This document shows, piece after piece, positions 33,967 through 42,490 of a stretch of 64,000 nt of DNA; positions within the stretch are counted from its first letter, which is position 1; every line of letters begins with the position of its first letter. This stretch comes from JANYJZ01 sp964523395 (GTDB lineage: Bacteria; Bacteroidota; Ignavibacteria; UBA10030; SZUA-254): contig CAZFXS010000002.1 of the NCBI GenBank assembly GCA_964523395.1, positions 1 to 64,000 on the forward strand. The letters are read 5' to 3'. The notes beneath the pieces are model-generated. The model had not been told where the DNA came from, made no database searches, and saw nothing but the letters and a program-made list of their open reading frames with translations. A program made the position numbers and the translations under genes.

Positions 33967-35208
33967 ATGTGGCTTGAACTACTAAAAGATTTTCTTCAGG
34001 ATTTGAAAACCCAGCGGACGCGTTCGTTCCTTACCATTATTGCAATTACATGGGGAACAATTGCAGTCGTGTTGTTGCTTTCGTTCGGCAAAGGGCTGGG
34101 GACACAAATGGAACTGGGGTTAACGAATGCCGGCAATCAGATTTTGATCCTGTACGGCGGAGAAACAGGAATGCAGTATGAAGGGATTCCTAAAGGCCGC
34201 AAGATCCGCATGGTAGAAGAAGATGCCGATTTGTTGAAGACTGCGATCCCCGCAATCGATATGGTCAGTCCGCAATACCGCGAAACAGTACGGTTAACCA
34301 AAGATAAAACTTCGATGAATACGGAGTGTGAGGGAGTCAATCCCGGCTTCGAGGAAATGCGCCGAATGTACCCGATGGCAGGAGGACGTTTTCTCAACGA
34401 TGTTGACGTTATCCAGCGCCGCAGAGTGCTTATTCTCGGTTCCAAAATCGCGAAAGATATTTTCGGAGAACAGGACCCCATTGGAAAGATGGTGATGGTT
34501 GACAATATGCCCTTCACGCTCGTCGGAGTTTTACAAAAGAAAATACAGACCAGCATGAATAACGGTCCGGATGACGAACGCGCGATCATTCCCTACAGCA
34601 CCTTCAGGACTATTTATGGCAATGAACGCGTGAACTCGATTGTGGTTCGGCCATCTGATCCCAACAGACAGGAAGAATTAAAGAAAGAAATTTTCAGAGT
34701 GCTGGCACGGAAATATCATTTCAATCCGGCCGACGAACGGACATTGTTCATATGGGATTTTATTGAGAACCAGAAGATCAACCAGAAAGTCAGCCTGGGT
34801 GTATCGATATTTTTATTCTCTGTTGGATTTTTAACGCTGTTGATTGCGGGAGTTGGCGTTGCAAATGTCATGTACGCAATTGTGAAAGAACGGACAAGAG
34901 AAATCGGCATCCGCATTGCCGTCGGTGCCCGGCGAAGGTATATTCTCGCACAGTTTATTTTCCAGGCATTGTTAATCGCGTTTATCGGCGGAACTATCGG
35001 ACTTCTGTTTTCATGGGGAGTCGTGTCGGCAATGAAACTTATTCCTTCCGACGATGGCGCGATGCAGTTTCTCGGCAAGCCCATTTTATCTCCTGCCATT
35101 ATGCTGATGACCACAGGCATTCTTGCAATTATCGGACTTTTCGCAGGCTTCTTCCCGGCGCGCAAAGCGGCGAGTGTAGATCCAGTCGAATCCTTGAGAT
35201 ACGAGTAG
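33967..35208 (+). CDS. MacB/FtsX-type ABC transporter permease (second copy)
   Basis: The 413-residue protein has the same layout as the first permease: TM1 (RSFLTIIAITWGTIAVVLLL), a periplasmic domain with a GGRFLNDVDVIQRRRVLILG segment, and three C-terminal TMs with VANVMYAIVKERTREIGIRIAVGA. Both copies share the order of motifs (RRRV near the middle), so they arose by duplication and may form a heterodimer. No ATPase domain or neighbouring ATPase gene is visible. Confidence 0.92.
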   Translation: MWLELLKDFLQDLKTQRTRSFLTIIAITWGTIAVVLLLSFGKGLGTQMELGLTNAGNQILILYGGETGMQYEGIPKGRKIRMVEEDADLLKTAIPAIDMVSPQYRETVRLTKDKTSMNTECEGVNPGFEEMRRMYPMAGGRFLNDVDVIQRRRVLILGSKIAKDIFGEQDPIGKMVMVDNMPFTLVGVLQKKIQTSMNNGPDDERAIIPYSTFRTIYGNERVNSIVVRPSDPNRQEELKKEIFRVLARKYHFNPADERTLFIWDFIENQKINQKVSLGVSIFLFSVGFLTLLIAGVGVANVMYAIVKERTREIGIRIAVGARRRYILAQFIFQALLIAFIGGTIGLLFSWGVVSAMKLIPSDDGAMQFLGKPILSPAIMLMTTGILAIIGLFAGFFPARKAASVDPVESLRYE

Positions 35209-35292
35209 GTTTTATCCTACCCTCATCCCCTCTGCACTTAAGAGTAAAGCAATAGAACAACCAAAATCAACGCTTGACTTTCACCCCCTCAT

Positions 35293-35324
35293 TTTGTAAC
35301 GTGGAGCCAGCCGATATAATTTCT
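35293..35324 (+). promoter_or_regulatory. Possible promoter for the TMEM175-type gene
   Basis: TTTG (35293-35296), exactly 20 bases, then TAATTTCT (35317-35324). TAnnTT matches, the final TG does not. It lies 50 bases before the ATG at 35374. Confidence 0.4.
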
Positions 35325-35373
35325 GATCTATGGCGGCACGGCATACTTTCCTTCTTCTATTAACTGATACAAC

Positions 35374-35949
35374 ATGACCAAAAGTCGACTCGAAGCCTTC
35401 AGCGACGGCGTTATTGCAATCATCATTACCATTATGGTGCTGGAATTAAAAGTTCCGCACGGTGCGGAATTATCGGCGCTGTCGCCGCTTCTGCCGGTAT
35501 TTATGAGCTATGTTCTCAGCTTCACGTATGTCGGTATCTACTGGAATAACCACCACCACATGATTCATGCCGTTAAGCATGTGAACGGACGAATTCTCTG
35601 GGCGAACCTCCATCTCCTCTTTTGGCTGTCACTGATACCGTTCACCACCGCCTGGATGGGAGAAAACCATGCCGCACCGATTCCTGTGGCAATGTATGGT
35701 GTAGATTTACTCATGGCCGGAATAGCGTACTATATCCTCGCGCGTTCGCTGATAGCACACCACGGGAAAGATTCGACACTCGCAAGAGCAATCGGGAAAG
35801 ATGTTAAAGGAATTATCTCTGTGGTACTTTATGCCATCGCTATTTCCGTATCATTTTTCAATGAGATGATCTCCCTGGGGGTGTATATATTTGTCGCAAT
35901 TATATGGCTTATCCCCGATCGCCGGATTGAAAAGATATTGACGGAATAA
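35374..35949 (+). CDS. TMEM175-family potassium channel protein (DUF1211)
   Basis: The 191-residue membrane protein has six hydrophobic segments and the family signature RLEAFSDGVIAIIITIMVLEL at 5-25, in which FSDG shapes the K+ filter in TMEM175 channels. A second hallmark is YWNNHHHMIHAV near 60-71. Bacterial members form tetramers of such units. It has its own likely promoter and is followed 34 bases later by a DinB gene. Confidence 0.92.
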   Translation: MTKSRLEAFSDGVIAIIITIMVLELKVPHGAELSALSPLLPVFMSYVLSFTYVGIYWNNHHHMIHAVKHVNGRILWANLHLLFWLSLIPFTTAWMGENHAAPIPVAMYGVDLLMAGIAYYILARSLIAHHGKDSTLARAIGKDVKGIISVVLYAIAISVSFFNEMISLGVYIFVAIIWLIPDRRIEKILTE

Positions 35950-35983
35950 ACTTATTGTACACTATTGATAAAGGAAATTTCTG

Positions 35984-36505
35984 ATGCCAATGAATCGTCC
36001 GCAACCAGGTGAATATCTTCCCTATTTTGACAGATATATATCCCTTGTCCCCGATGGTGATATCATGGCAATATTACAGGAACAAATTGAGAAAACACTT
36101 TCTGTATTACGGAGCTTACCGGAAGCACAGGGTAATTTCCGCTATGCACCTGATAAATGGAGTATCAAAGAAGTTATCGGGCATATGATTGATACGGAAC
36201 GGATCTTTGCCTATCGCGCCATGCGCTTTGCTAGAAATGACAAGAACCCTCTTCATGGTTACGAGCAGGATGATTACATCAGGAACTCCTCGTTTAACAG
36301 TTTCCCGTTGAACGAACTTATCGACGAGTTCATGTACGTCAGAAAATCAACAATCCTGTTTCTAAAACATCTCACATCTGAGACTTGGACACGCAGAGGG
36401 ACCGCGAGCAATGCCGAGGTTACAGTAAGAGCCCTGGCATACATTATTGCCGGACACGAACTGCACCATCTGAATGTTCTTACGTCAAAATACCTGAGCA
36501 AATAA
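35984..36505 (+). CDS. DinB-family four-helix protein
   Basis: The 173-residue protein has the DinB/YfiT-like four-helix fold. Metal-ligand motifs are WSIKEVIGHMIDTERIFAYR near 58-77 and AGHELHHLNVL near the end. DinB proteins of this group are often thiol transferases or hydrolases that use a divalent metal, but most are uncharacterised. AAAGGA lies eleven bases before the ATG at 35984; an ATG two codons later is also possible. It is the first of three DinB-fold genes within 6.5 kb. Confidence 0.88.
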   Translation: MPMNRPQPGEYLPYFDRYISLVPDGDIMAILQEQIEKTLSVLRSLPEAQGNFRYAPDKWSIKEVIGHMIDTERIFAYRAMRFARNDKNPLHGYEQDDYIRNSSFNSFPLNELIDEFMYVRKSTILFLKHLTSETWTRRGTASNAEVTVRALAYIIAGHELHHLNVLTSKYLSK

Positions 36506-36516
36506 ATTGGAGATGA

Positions 36517-36624
36517 ATGGAAATACTCTTCCAATTTTTACGTGAGATCCTCGCACAGTTTTTATTTGAGATCTTGACTGACGCGCTCGGAACAGCGCTT
36601 GTCCAGTTTATTTTCTTCCAATAG
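36517..36624 (+). CDS. Small hydrophobic/amphipathic protein, 35 residues
   Basis: A complete frame from ATG 36517 to TAG 36624 starts MEILFQFLREILAQFLFEIL and ends VQFIFFQ. GGAG lies at 36509-36512, four bases before the ATG. The predicted peptide is a single amphipathic or membrane helix made of Phe, Leu, Ile and Glu. It falls just before the haloperoxidase-like gene, in the same direction. It could be a real small membrane protein or the 5' remnant of a longer gene. I know of no function. Confidence 0.42.
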   Translation: MEILFQFLREILAQFLFEILTDALGTALVQFIFFQ

Positions 36625-36652
36625 TATTGATACATCAAGAGGAGATAAAGTT

Positions 36653-38881
36653 GTGATTCGGAAAATTCTTTTAATACTTTCTGTCTGTATACTATCGTAT
36701 ATGGAAGTTGCCACAGCCGCAGAACATTCCGTCGCGCGGCAATGGAGCGAAGCGATGTTACAGGCAATCCGCAAGGATTTTGCCCGACCCACCGTGCACG
36801 CGAGAAATCTTTTTCACTTTTCCATAGCGATGTACGACGCATGGGCAGCCTTCGACAGTGTTGCAGAACCGTTTCTCCTCGGAAAAACCATCGGCGGGTA
36901 TACTTGCCCATTTAACGGTATCGCCGCTCCAGCAGATATTCACGCCGCCCGCGATGAAGCCATCAGCTACGCCGCATACCGTGTACTCAAATATCGTTTC
37001 AGAAATTCTCCGGGTATCGCCGTAACGCACCCCAGACTTGATTCCCTCATGGCATCTCTCGGCTATGATACGCTGTTCACGATCACCGACTATACTACAG
37101 GGTCTCCTGCGGCGTTAGGAAACTATATCGCTCAAAGTGTTATTGATTTCGGCTTACAGGATGGCTCCAACGAACAAAATGATTATGCGTATGTCCATTA
37201 CAGCCCGACAAACCCTCCCATGATTACAAAACTTCCGGGCGACTCAACCTTGATCGATCCCAACCGTTGGCAACCGCTCACTCTTGCCATATTCATCGAT
37301 CAGAACGGCAATATTGTGCCTGGCGCAACGCCAAAATTTCTTACTCCGGAATGGGGACAGGTTACTCCTTTTGCACTTACCGATTCCGAGAAAACAATCT
37401 ACTCACGCGGCGGATACAATTATACTGTTTATCATGATCCGGGACCGCCGCCATATATCGATACATTAAATCCCACAAGCGAGACAACAGAAATGTATAA
37501 ATGGGGGTTCTCTTTGGTATCAACCTGGTCGTCGCATCTTGATCCTGCTGACGGTGTTCTGTGGGATATTTCGCCGGCATCAATCGGAAATAACCCGAAC
37601 CTTCCACAAACACTCGCGGAAACGAAAAACTTTTACGATTTGCTTGGCGGCGGAGATATCGGAACGGGCTATTCCGTCAATCCGTACACGGGACTGCCAT
37701 ATGAGCCGCAAATTATTCCGCGCGGAGATTACGCACGCGTACTTGCCGAATTCTGGGCTGATGGACCGACATCTGAAACACCTCCCGGACACTGGTTTAC
37801 CATCTTAAATTATGTTGACGACCATCCGGCATTTCAAAAACGCTGGAGAGGAACCGGCCCGGTTATGGACGAGCTTGAGTGGGATGTCAAATCATATTTC
37901 GCATTGGGAGGTGCCGTACACGACGCCGCTATTTCCGCCTGGGGCATCAAAGGATGGTATGATTTTATCCGGCCAATTTCAGCACTACGATGGATGGCGG
38001 GGAAAGGACAATGCAGTGATTCGACACTTCCGCACTACTCTACCGCCGGCATCCCCCTTATCCCGGGTTATATAGAACTTGTTCAGGCGGGAGATACTTT
38101 AGAGGGTCTCAAAGGAGCAAATATCGGAAAAATAAAAATACTTGCATGGCGTGGATCGGATTCCACGAAAAATCCTCTCACGGATGTTATGGGGGTCGGC
38201 TGGATCCTTGCCGAAAAATGGTGGCCCTATCAGCGCCCCACATTCGTCACTCCGCCTTTTGCCGGATATGTGTCGGGTCATTCGACCTTCTCACGCGCCG
38301 CGTCCGAGTTAATGACATTACTCACCGGCGACGAATATTTCCCCGGAGGGATGAGTGAATTCCACGCTTCGCAAAACCAGTATTTAGTATTTGAGGACGG
38401 CCCGAGTGTTGACGTGACACTGCAATGGGCAACATACCGCGACGCATCTGATCAATGCAGTCTCTCGCGCATCTGGGGCGGCATCCATCCGCCGGTTGAT
38501 GATATACCGGGACGTCTCATCGGCAGAGAAGTGGGAATAAATGCATTCCATCACGCAGAGAAATATTTCGTCGGACAAATTACAGCCGTCAACGACTCTC
38601 CTCCGGCAACAAGCGCCGTCTCTCGCCTTTCTGCGAGAGTCTATCCGAATCCGATTACCAACGGAGGCTTATTGACCGTGCAGTTCAACGCCCCGGTTTC
38701 AAATGTGGAAGTAAAACTGTACAACATTCTTGGTCAATTAGTGAATACGCAGAGTACTGTGGGAGTTCAGCAAACACAATCAGTCAGTATGAATATCAAA
38801 TCGCTGGCAACAGGAACATATTTACTGAGGGTAACGGGAAAGAATATTGAGACGGTGAGCAGGGTTTTTGTGGTGAAGTGA
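36653..38881 (+). CDS. Exported vanadium-haloperoxidase-like phosphatase with T9SS sorting domain
   Basis: The 742-residue product has a signal peptide (IRKILLILSVCILSYMEVATAA) and a PAP2/vanadium-haloperoxidase core with all binding motifs visible: K-x6-RP in GIKGWYDFIRP near 440, SGH in GYVSGHSTFSRAAS near 540, and SR-x5-H-x3-D in LSRIWGGIHPPVDD near 603-616. These bind vanadate or phosphate. The last 80 residues form a T9SS sorting domain (VYPNPITNGG, ending GTYLLRVTGKNIETVSRVFVVK). It may be a secreted haloperoxidase or acid phosphatase. The GTG at 36653 is chosen because GAGGAG lies eight bases upstream. Confidence 0.9.
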   Translation: MIRKILLILSVCILSYMEVATAAEHSVARQWSEAMLQAIRKDFARPTVHARNLFHFSIAMYDAWAAFDSVAEPFLLGKTIGGYTCPFNGIAAPADIHAARDEAISYAAYRVLKYRFRNSPGIAVTHPRLDSLMASLGYDTLFTITDYTTGSPAALGNYIAQSVIDFGLQDGSNEQNDYAYVHYSPTNPPMITKLPGDSTLIDPNRWQPLTLAIFIDQNGNIVPGATPKFLTPEWGQVTPFALTDSEKTIYSRGGYNYTVYHDPGPPPYIDTLNPTSETTEMYKWGFSLVSTWSSHLDPADGVLWDISPASIGNNPNLPQTLAETKNFYDLLGGGDIGTGYSVNPYTGLPYEPQIIPRGDYARVLAEFWADGPTSETPPGHWFTILNYVDDHPAFQKRWRGTGPVMDELEWDVKSYFALGGAVHDAAISAWGIKGWYDFIRPISALRWMAGKGQCSDSTLPHYSTAGIPLIPGYIELVQAGDTLEGLKGANIGKIKILAWRGSDSTKNPLTDVMGVGWILAEKWWPYQRPTFVTPPFAGYVSGHSTFSRAASELMTLLTGDEYFPGGMSEFHASQNQYLVFEDGPSVDVTLQWATYRDASDQCSLSRIWGGIHPPVDDIPGRLIGREVGINAFHHAEKYFVGQITAVNDSPPATSAVSRLSARVYPNPITNGGLLTVQFNAPVSNVEVKLYNILGQLVNTQSTVGVQQTQSVSMNIKSLATGTYLLRVTGKNIETVSRVFVVK

Positions 38882-38988
38882 GAAACTTACCTTATCCAGA
38901 AAAACCTTTTAGCCACTTTAAACCTTGGGCAAAAAAAATACGTCTTGATTATAGATATCCAATATTTCATACATGGACTGTAACTCAA

Positions 38989-39783
38989 ATGTGTAAAGCC
39001 CACAAATATTTTTCTTTTCTTCTTTTGTTTTTTATTACTTCCTCTAGCCCAAGCAGCATTTCCTCACCTGACGATAATCCAAACAGAGACTACCCGACTA
39101 CATTACATGTTCTCCGTGGGACTGAACTGGATTCCCTGAACATCATCTTCCGGCAAAAACTCGGCTCAAAATACATAGCGTCACTGGACAGCTTCGGACT
39201 TATCGGAGGTGCCGGTGTATGGAACAGAGGCACATCAACAATTGACAATTATGACCGAGCAGTTTCCCTTGCAAAGGCAGCGTTGGTATATCTCAAGGAG
39301 TTTTCTAATGTTATGGATACTTCTCAGTTATCCGTACGGTTTGCTCGTAAAAACTCAGACCTGAGAATCACTGACTGGGACATTAGCTTTCAGACACAGC
39401 GGATTAATGGTATGGAGGTATACGGTACGGAAATTCAAACAGTTGTTACTGATGATGATGTCTGTATTGATGGCCATTTCTATAAAGATGTTATCATTCC
39501 ACCCAATAACCTCATTAGTAAGGCAAAAGCAAAGAACGTCCTTGTCGGAACAGAGATTCATTTCAGTTGCTGGACTCCCGGCACATACGTCATTACCGAT
39601 TCCACCATCAACACCGATTCAATGAAGCTTTGTATTTATCCTCTATTGAAAGGTCAACGCAACGAGCTCCGTGTTGCCTGGCAGGTGCCCGTTCCGAGTT
39701 TCCCCGTTGGTCCCATGTGGTATTATTTTATTGATGTTATCACGGGTGAAGTTATTGGATCAAGACAGCTTTTTCGCTGTTAG
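38989..39783 (+). CDS. Exported FTP/PepSY-like protein without peptidase domain
   Basis: The 264-residue protein has an N-terminal signal peptide (KYFSFLLLFFITSSSPSS). The mature part resembles the propeptide of thermolysin-like (M4) peptidases: WDISFQTQRINGMEVYGTEI near 135-155, DGHFYKDVIIPPN, and an end like a PepSY unit (ELRVAWQVPVP ... YYFIDVITGEVIGSRQ). No catalytic domain follows; the stop is at 39783. It may be a free-standing inhibitor or chaperone, or a decayed peptidase gene. The ATG at 38989 is preferred over a GTG at 38878, which would overlap the previous gene by four bases but gives no signal peptide at the N-terminus. Confidence 0.7.
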   Translation: MCKAHKYFSFLLLFFITSSSPSSISSPDDNPNRDYPTTLHVLRGTELDSLNIIFRQKLGSKYIASLDSFGLIGGAGVWNRGTSTIDNYDRAVSLAKAALVYLKEFSNVMDTSQLSVRFARKNSDLRITDWDISFQTQRINGMEVYGTEIQTVVTDDDVCIDGHFYKDVIIPPNNLISKAKAKNVLVGTEIHFSCWTPGTYVITDSTINTDSMKLCIYPLLKGQRNELRVAWQVPVPSFPVGPMWYYFIDVITGEVIGSRQLFRC

Positions 39784-39836
39784 ATTTGATATCAAACAAC
39801 CTTATCGAGCGTAAAAGCTCCTCAGTACTCCCTCTG

Positions 39837-39867
39837 TTGAGATTGTACAAAGTTATCCCTACATTCC
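39837..39867 (+). promoter_or_regulatory. Possible promoter for the YbjQ-family gene
   Basis: TTG (39837-39839), exactly 20 bases, then TACATTCC (39860-39867). TAnnTT matches, TG is missing. The ATG is 52 bases downstream and has AAAGGAGG in front of it. Confidence 0.4.
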
Positions 39868-39919
39868 CCCTGAAGCATTTCTCACATTAGGCGCTCACAT
39901 TGGAATAAAGGAGGTTTTT

Positions 39920-40252
39920 ATGCAGCACTCAATGACTACAACAGCATTTACATTAGACGGTTACCGTATTGTAAAAACACTTGGCGTGGTTCGCGGAATT
40001 ACAGTACGCTCACGCTCGATTTTCGGAACGATTGGCGGATCACTCCAGACATTATTTGGCGGTAATATTACGTTGTTTACCGAACTCTGCGAGAAGACCC
40101 GGGGCGAATCATTCGAGATGATGGTCCAGCACGCGGAAGCGGTGGGAGCGAATGCACTTGTCGGTGTTCGCTACGACGCGACGGAGCTCATGTCCGGTGT
40201 TTCGGAAGTGCTTTGCTACGGAACCGCGGTTGTAGTGGAGCCGAGCAGGTAA
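39920..40252 (+). CDS. YbjQ/UPF0145 heavy-metal-binding-like protein
   Basis: The 110-residue protein has the YbjQ pattern: a first strand IVKTLGVVRGITVRSRSIFG, a GGNITLFTELCEKTRGESFEMM helix, and VGANALVGVRYDA followed by SEVLCYGTAVVVEP. The family forms pentamers and has no confirmed function, though it was once linked to metal binding. A strong AAAGGAGG precedes the ATG. Confidence 0.92.
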   Translation: MQHSMTTTAFTLDGYRIVKTLGVVRGITVRSRSIFGTIGGSLQTLFGGNITLFTELCEKTRGESFEMMVQHAEAVGANALVGVRYDATELMSGVSEVLCYGTAVVVEPSR

Positions 40253-40306
40253 ACAAGTCCAACTCATCAACAAAAGCTACACTTGAGCGGGAGAACCAAA
40301 CTTGCG

Positions 40307-40337
40307 TTGCAAGTTCTGTTCCGAATCTGTACATTAT
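40307..40337 (+). promoter_or_regulatory. Possible promoter for the YfiT-like gene
   Basis: TTG (40307-40309), exactly 20 bases, then TACATTAT (40330-40337), the same -7 octamer as at 14203. An inverted repeat AACTTGC-GTT-GCAAGTT overlaps the TTG region (40300-40316) and could be an operator. The ATG is at 40371. Confidence 0.45.
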
Positions 40338-40370
40338 CCCGGATAAATAATCACTACTTCAGGATAGTAT

Positions 40371-40901
40371 ATGACTGATCTTCGCTACCCGATCGGCAAA
40401 TTTCAAAAGAAAGCCTCAATCTCAGATGCTGAGCGAAATGCCTGCATCAAGCATATCGAAGAAGCGCCGGCAAAATTCCGGTTGGCAGCAAAAGGATTAA
40501 ACGACCAGCAACTGAATACGCCCTACCGCCCTGAGGGCTGGACAGTGCGGCAAGTGATTCATCACGTTTCCGACAGTCACGTGAATGCGTATGTGCGATT
40601 CCGGCTTGCGCTTACCGAGCAGGAGCCTACCATTAAACCATATATGGAGAGTCTTTGGGCGGAACTTCACGACGCACGCACCGCGCCAGTTGAGCCGTCA
40701 CTGACTTTGCTTGAACAACTGCACGTCCGGTGGATCATGCTCCTCCGTTCAATCTCACCTGCGGACTTTTCACGTACGCTGATGCATCCCGATAACGGCA
40801 TCATGAAGCTGGACGACATGCTGCAGCTCTACGCCTGGCATGGACAGCACCATGTCGCGCACATTACTTCCCTCCGCGAACGGATGAGATGGAATTCGTA
40901 A
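40371..40901 (+). CDS. YfiT/BstA-like DinB-fold metal-dependent hydrolase or thiol transferase
   Basis: The 176-residue protein matches the YfiT group closely: it begins DLRYPIGKF, has WTVRQVIHHVSDSHVNAYVRF near 58-78 with two metal-binding His, and YAWHGQHHVAHI near 157-168 with further His. In Bacillus this group includes bacillithiol S-transferases; others are called metal-dependent hydrolases. Whether this organism makes bacillithiol cannot be told from the window. It is the second of three DinB-fold genes here. Confidence 0.92.
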   Translation: MTDLRYPIGKFQKKASISDAERNACIKHIEEAPAKFRLAAKGLNDQQLNTPYRPEGWTVRQVIHHVSDSHVNAYVRFRLALTEQEPTIKPYMESLWAELHDARTAPVEPSLTLLEQLHVRWIMLLRSISPADFSRTLMHPDNGIMKLDDMLQLYAWHGQHHVAHITSLRERMRWNS

Positions 40902-40946
40902 CACCGATTTTTGCCACATAATATTCATTTACCGAGAGGAATTTTT

Positions 40947-41726
40947 ATGAACACCCTGCCACTCCGCCTGTTATTTATTGCGGCACTTATCTCGACTACA
41001 CTGACGCTTGCCTTCGGTCAGGGGTTGTACTGGGAGAGCACATCCACCATCTCTGTCATGGGAGATAAAACAACGCATTCCATGACATGGTATATGCCCG
41101 GTATGATCAAACAGCAATCACCTGACGAGCATCTGACAACATTGATTCTTCTAGATAGGCAACTCATTATTACCGCCAACGACAAAGATAAAACATACAC
41201 CGAAATGACCTTTGAGGAAATGGAAGCTTCCATGAAAAAGGTCGGCGGTATGCTGGACGAAAAAATGAAGGAAATGGAAGAAGCAATGAAAGACATGCCT
41301 GAAGAACAGCGTAAAATGATTCAGCAAATGATGGGCGGGAAACTTCCCGGGAACGCAAAAGGAGGTGCTATAGGAGTCAAAAAGGGTGCCTCAAAAACAG
41401 TCAGCGGATTTGCCTGCACGGAATATCAGGTTACAAAAGACGGAAAAGATTTTATGACTGTCTGGGCAACAAAAGATGTGAAGGGATACGACGCGACAAA
41501 AAAAGACTTACAAGAGTTCAGCAACCGCATGGCCGCAATGATTCCGATGGTCGGTTCATCCGTTGCCGAGGGGATGAAAAAGATAGAGGGGTTTCCTATT
41601 CAGATGGAAGTCGACGGGAAAATGAAAACGACCGTCACCAAACTCGAAAAACGCGCGACGCCTGCAAAAGAGTTTGAAGTACCGGCGGGATACGCCAAAG
41701 CAACACCAAAGGAAGACAAAGAATAA
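40947..41726 (+). CDS. Exported DUF4412-like protein with Met/Lys/Glu-rich helix
   Basis: The 259-residue protein has a signal peptide (residues 1-24, ending TLAFGQG). The mature part starts with a beta pattern typical of DUF4412 (TSTISVMGDKTTHSMTWYMP). A Met-, Glu- and Lys-rich helix lies near 90-135 (EEMEASMKKVGGMLDEKMKE). A C-terminal beta domain contains SGFACTEYQVTKDGKDFMTVWATKDV. Function is unknown; LolA-like lipid binding has been suggested for related folds. The ATG at 40947 follows GAGAGGA by seven bases. It is expressed with or just after the YfiT-like gene. Confidence 0.8.
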   Translation: MNTLPLRLLFIAALISTTLTLAFGQGLYWESTSTISVMGDKTTHSMTWYMPGMIKQQSPDEHLTTLILLDRQLIITANDKDKTYTEMTFEEMEASMKKVGGMLDEKMKEMEEAMKDMPEEQRKMIQQMMGGKLPGNAKGGAIGVKKGASKTVSGFACTEYQVTKDGKDFMTVWATKDVKGYDATKKDLQEFSNRMAAMIPMVGSSVAEGMKKIEGFPIQMEVDGKMKTTVTKLEKRATPAKEFEVPAGYAKATPKEDKE

Positions 41727-41743
41727 CTTTATTCTACGAACGC

Positions 41744-41774
41744 TTGATTCATGTTGTGGTTATCGTTACATTTC
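41744..41774 (+). promoter_or_regulatory. Promoter for the exported DinB gene
   Basis: TTG (41744-41746), exactly 20 bases, then TACATTTC (41767-41774), one base off the TAnnTTTG box. The leader to the ATG at 41836 is about 55 bases and contains GAAGGAG. Confidence 0.5.
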
Positions 41775-41835
41775 ATGCCATAACTTGCGGCTGATTTTTC
41801 AACCACTTTACGTTTACAAATTTGAAGGAGTTTTC

Positions 41836-42438
41836 ATGAACACCACTATGTTCTCATTGCGCATGTTCGTTCTTGCAATGTTCTGCTGTGTTGCAATTGC
41901 CGGCATACAGGCACAGGATAAAAAAGGAGACATGTCTGCCGGAGGATTCCGTGCCGATCTAACAGGACAGATTAAATACGTCCAGAAGCAAATCATGGAT
42001 CTCGAAGATGCGGTCCCCGCTGATAAATTCGGCTGGCGCCCGGGCGAAGGAGTCCGATCAATCGGTGAAGTATATCTTCATATCGCGTTCGGCAACTACA
42101 TTATTCTGAAACTTTCCGGATATGAACCCCCAGCGGAAGCAAATTTTTCTATGGATATAAAGAAGTGGGATTCGCAAAGTACGGATAAAGCTAAAATCGC
42201 CGGCATTATGAAAGATTCCTTCAATTATCTTTATTCCGTTATCAATAAGATGTCAGACGCGGATCTTGAAAAAAAAGTTAACCTCTTTGGGACAGAAATG
42301 ACGTTACGCAGTTCGATGATGTCATTATTGTCGCATCTCCATGAACATCTTGGCCAGTCGATTGCATATTCGAGGACAAACAATATTGTCCCGCCATGGA
42401 CAGCAGCCGAGCAAAAAGCAGAAAAAGAGAAAAAGTAG
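41836..42438 (+). CDS. Exported DinB-family protein
   Basis: The 200-residue protein starts with a signal peptide (MFSLRMFVLAMFCCVAIAGIQAQ) and continues with a DinB four-helix domain: FGWRPGEGVRSIGEVYLHIAFGNYIIL near 62-88, LRSSMMSLLSHLHEHLGQSIAYSR near 158-181. Metal-ligand His are visible in LHIAFG and HLHEHLG. Exported DinB proteins are common in Bacteroidota-related genomes but without known function. GAAGGAG lies close to the ATG at 41836, which rules out an upstream start at 41674. A perfect hairpin terminator follows. Confidence 0.88.
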   Translation: MNTTMFSLRMFVLAMFCCVAIAGIQAQDKKGDMSAGGFRADLTGQIKYVQKQIMDLEDAVPADKFGWRPGEGVRSIGEVYLHIAFGNYIILKLSGYEPPAEANFSMDIKKWDSQSTDKAKIAGIMKDSFNYLYSVINKMSDADLEKKVNLFGTEMTLRSSMMSLLSHLHEHLGQSIAYSRTNNIVPPWTAAEQKAEKEKK

Positions 42439-42445
42439 AAATGAA

Positions 42446-42475
42446 AAGAGCGGTCATGGCAACATGACCGCTCTT
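42446..42475. terminator. Bidirectional intrinsic terminator
   Basis: A perfect 13-bp stem, AAGAGCGGTCATG and CATGACCGCTCTT, with GCAA loop, preceded by A's and followed by CGTTTG. It lies between the convergent exported-DinB gene and the four-module protein gene, and can serve both. Confidence 0.85.
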
Positions 42476-42490
42476 CGTTTGTAGGAGTGA

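Noticed and set aside
35374..42438. Defence island or phage remnant in the mixed 35-42 kb block
   Set aside because: No nuclease, integrase, toxin-antitoxin or phage gene is visible; the genes are ordinary exported and stress-type proteins.
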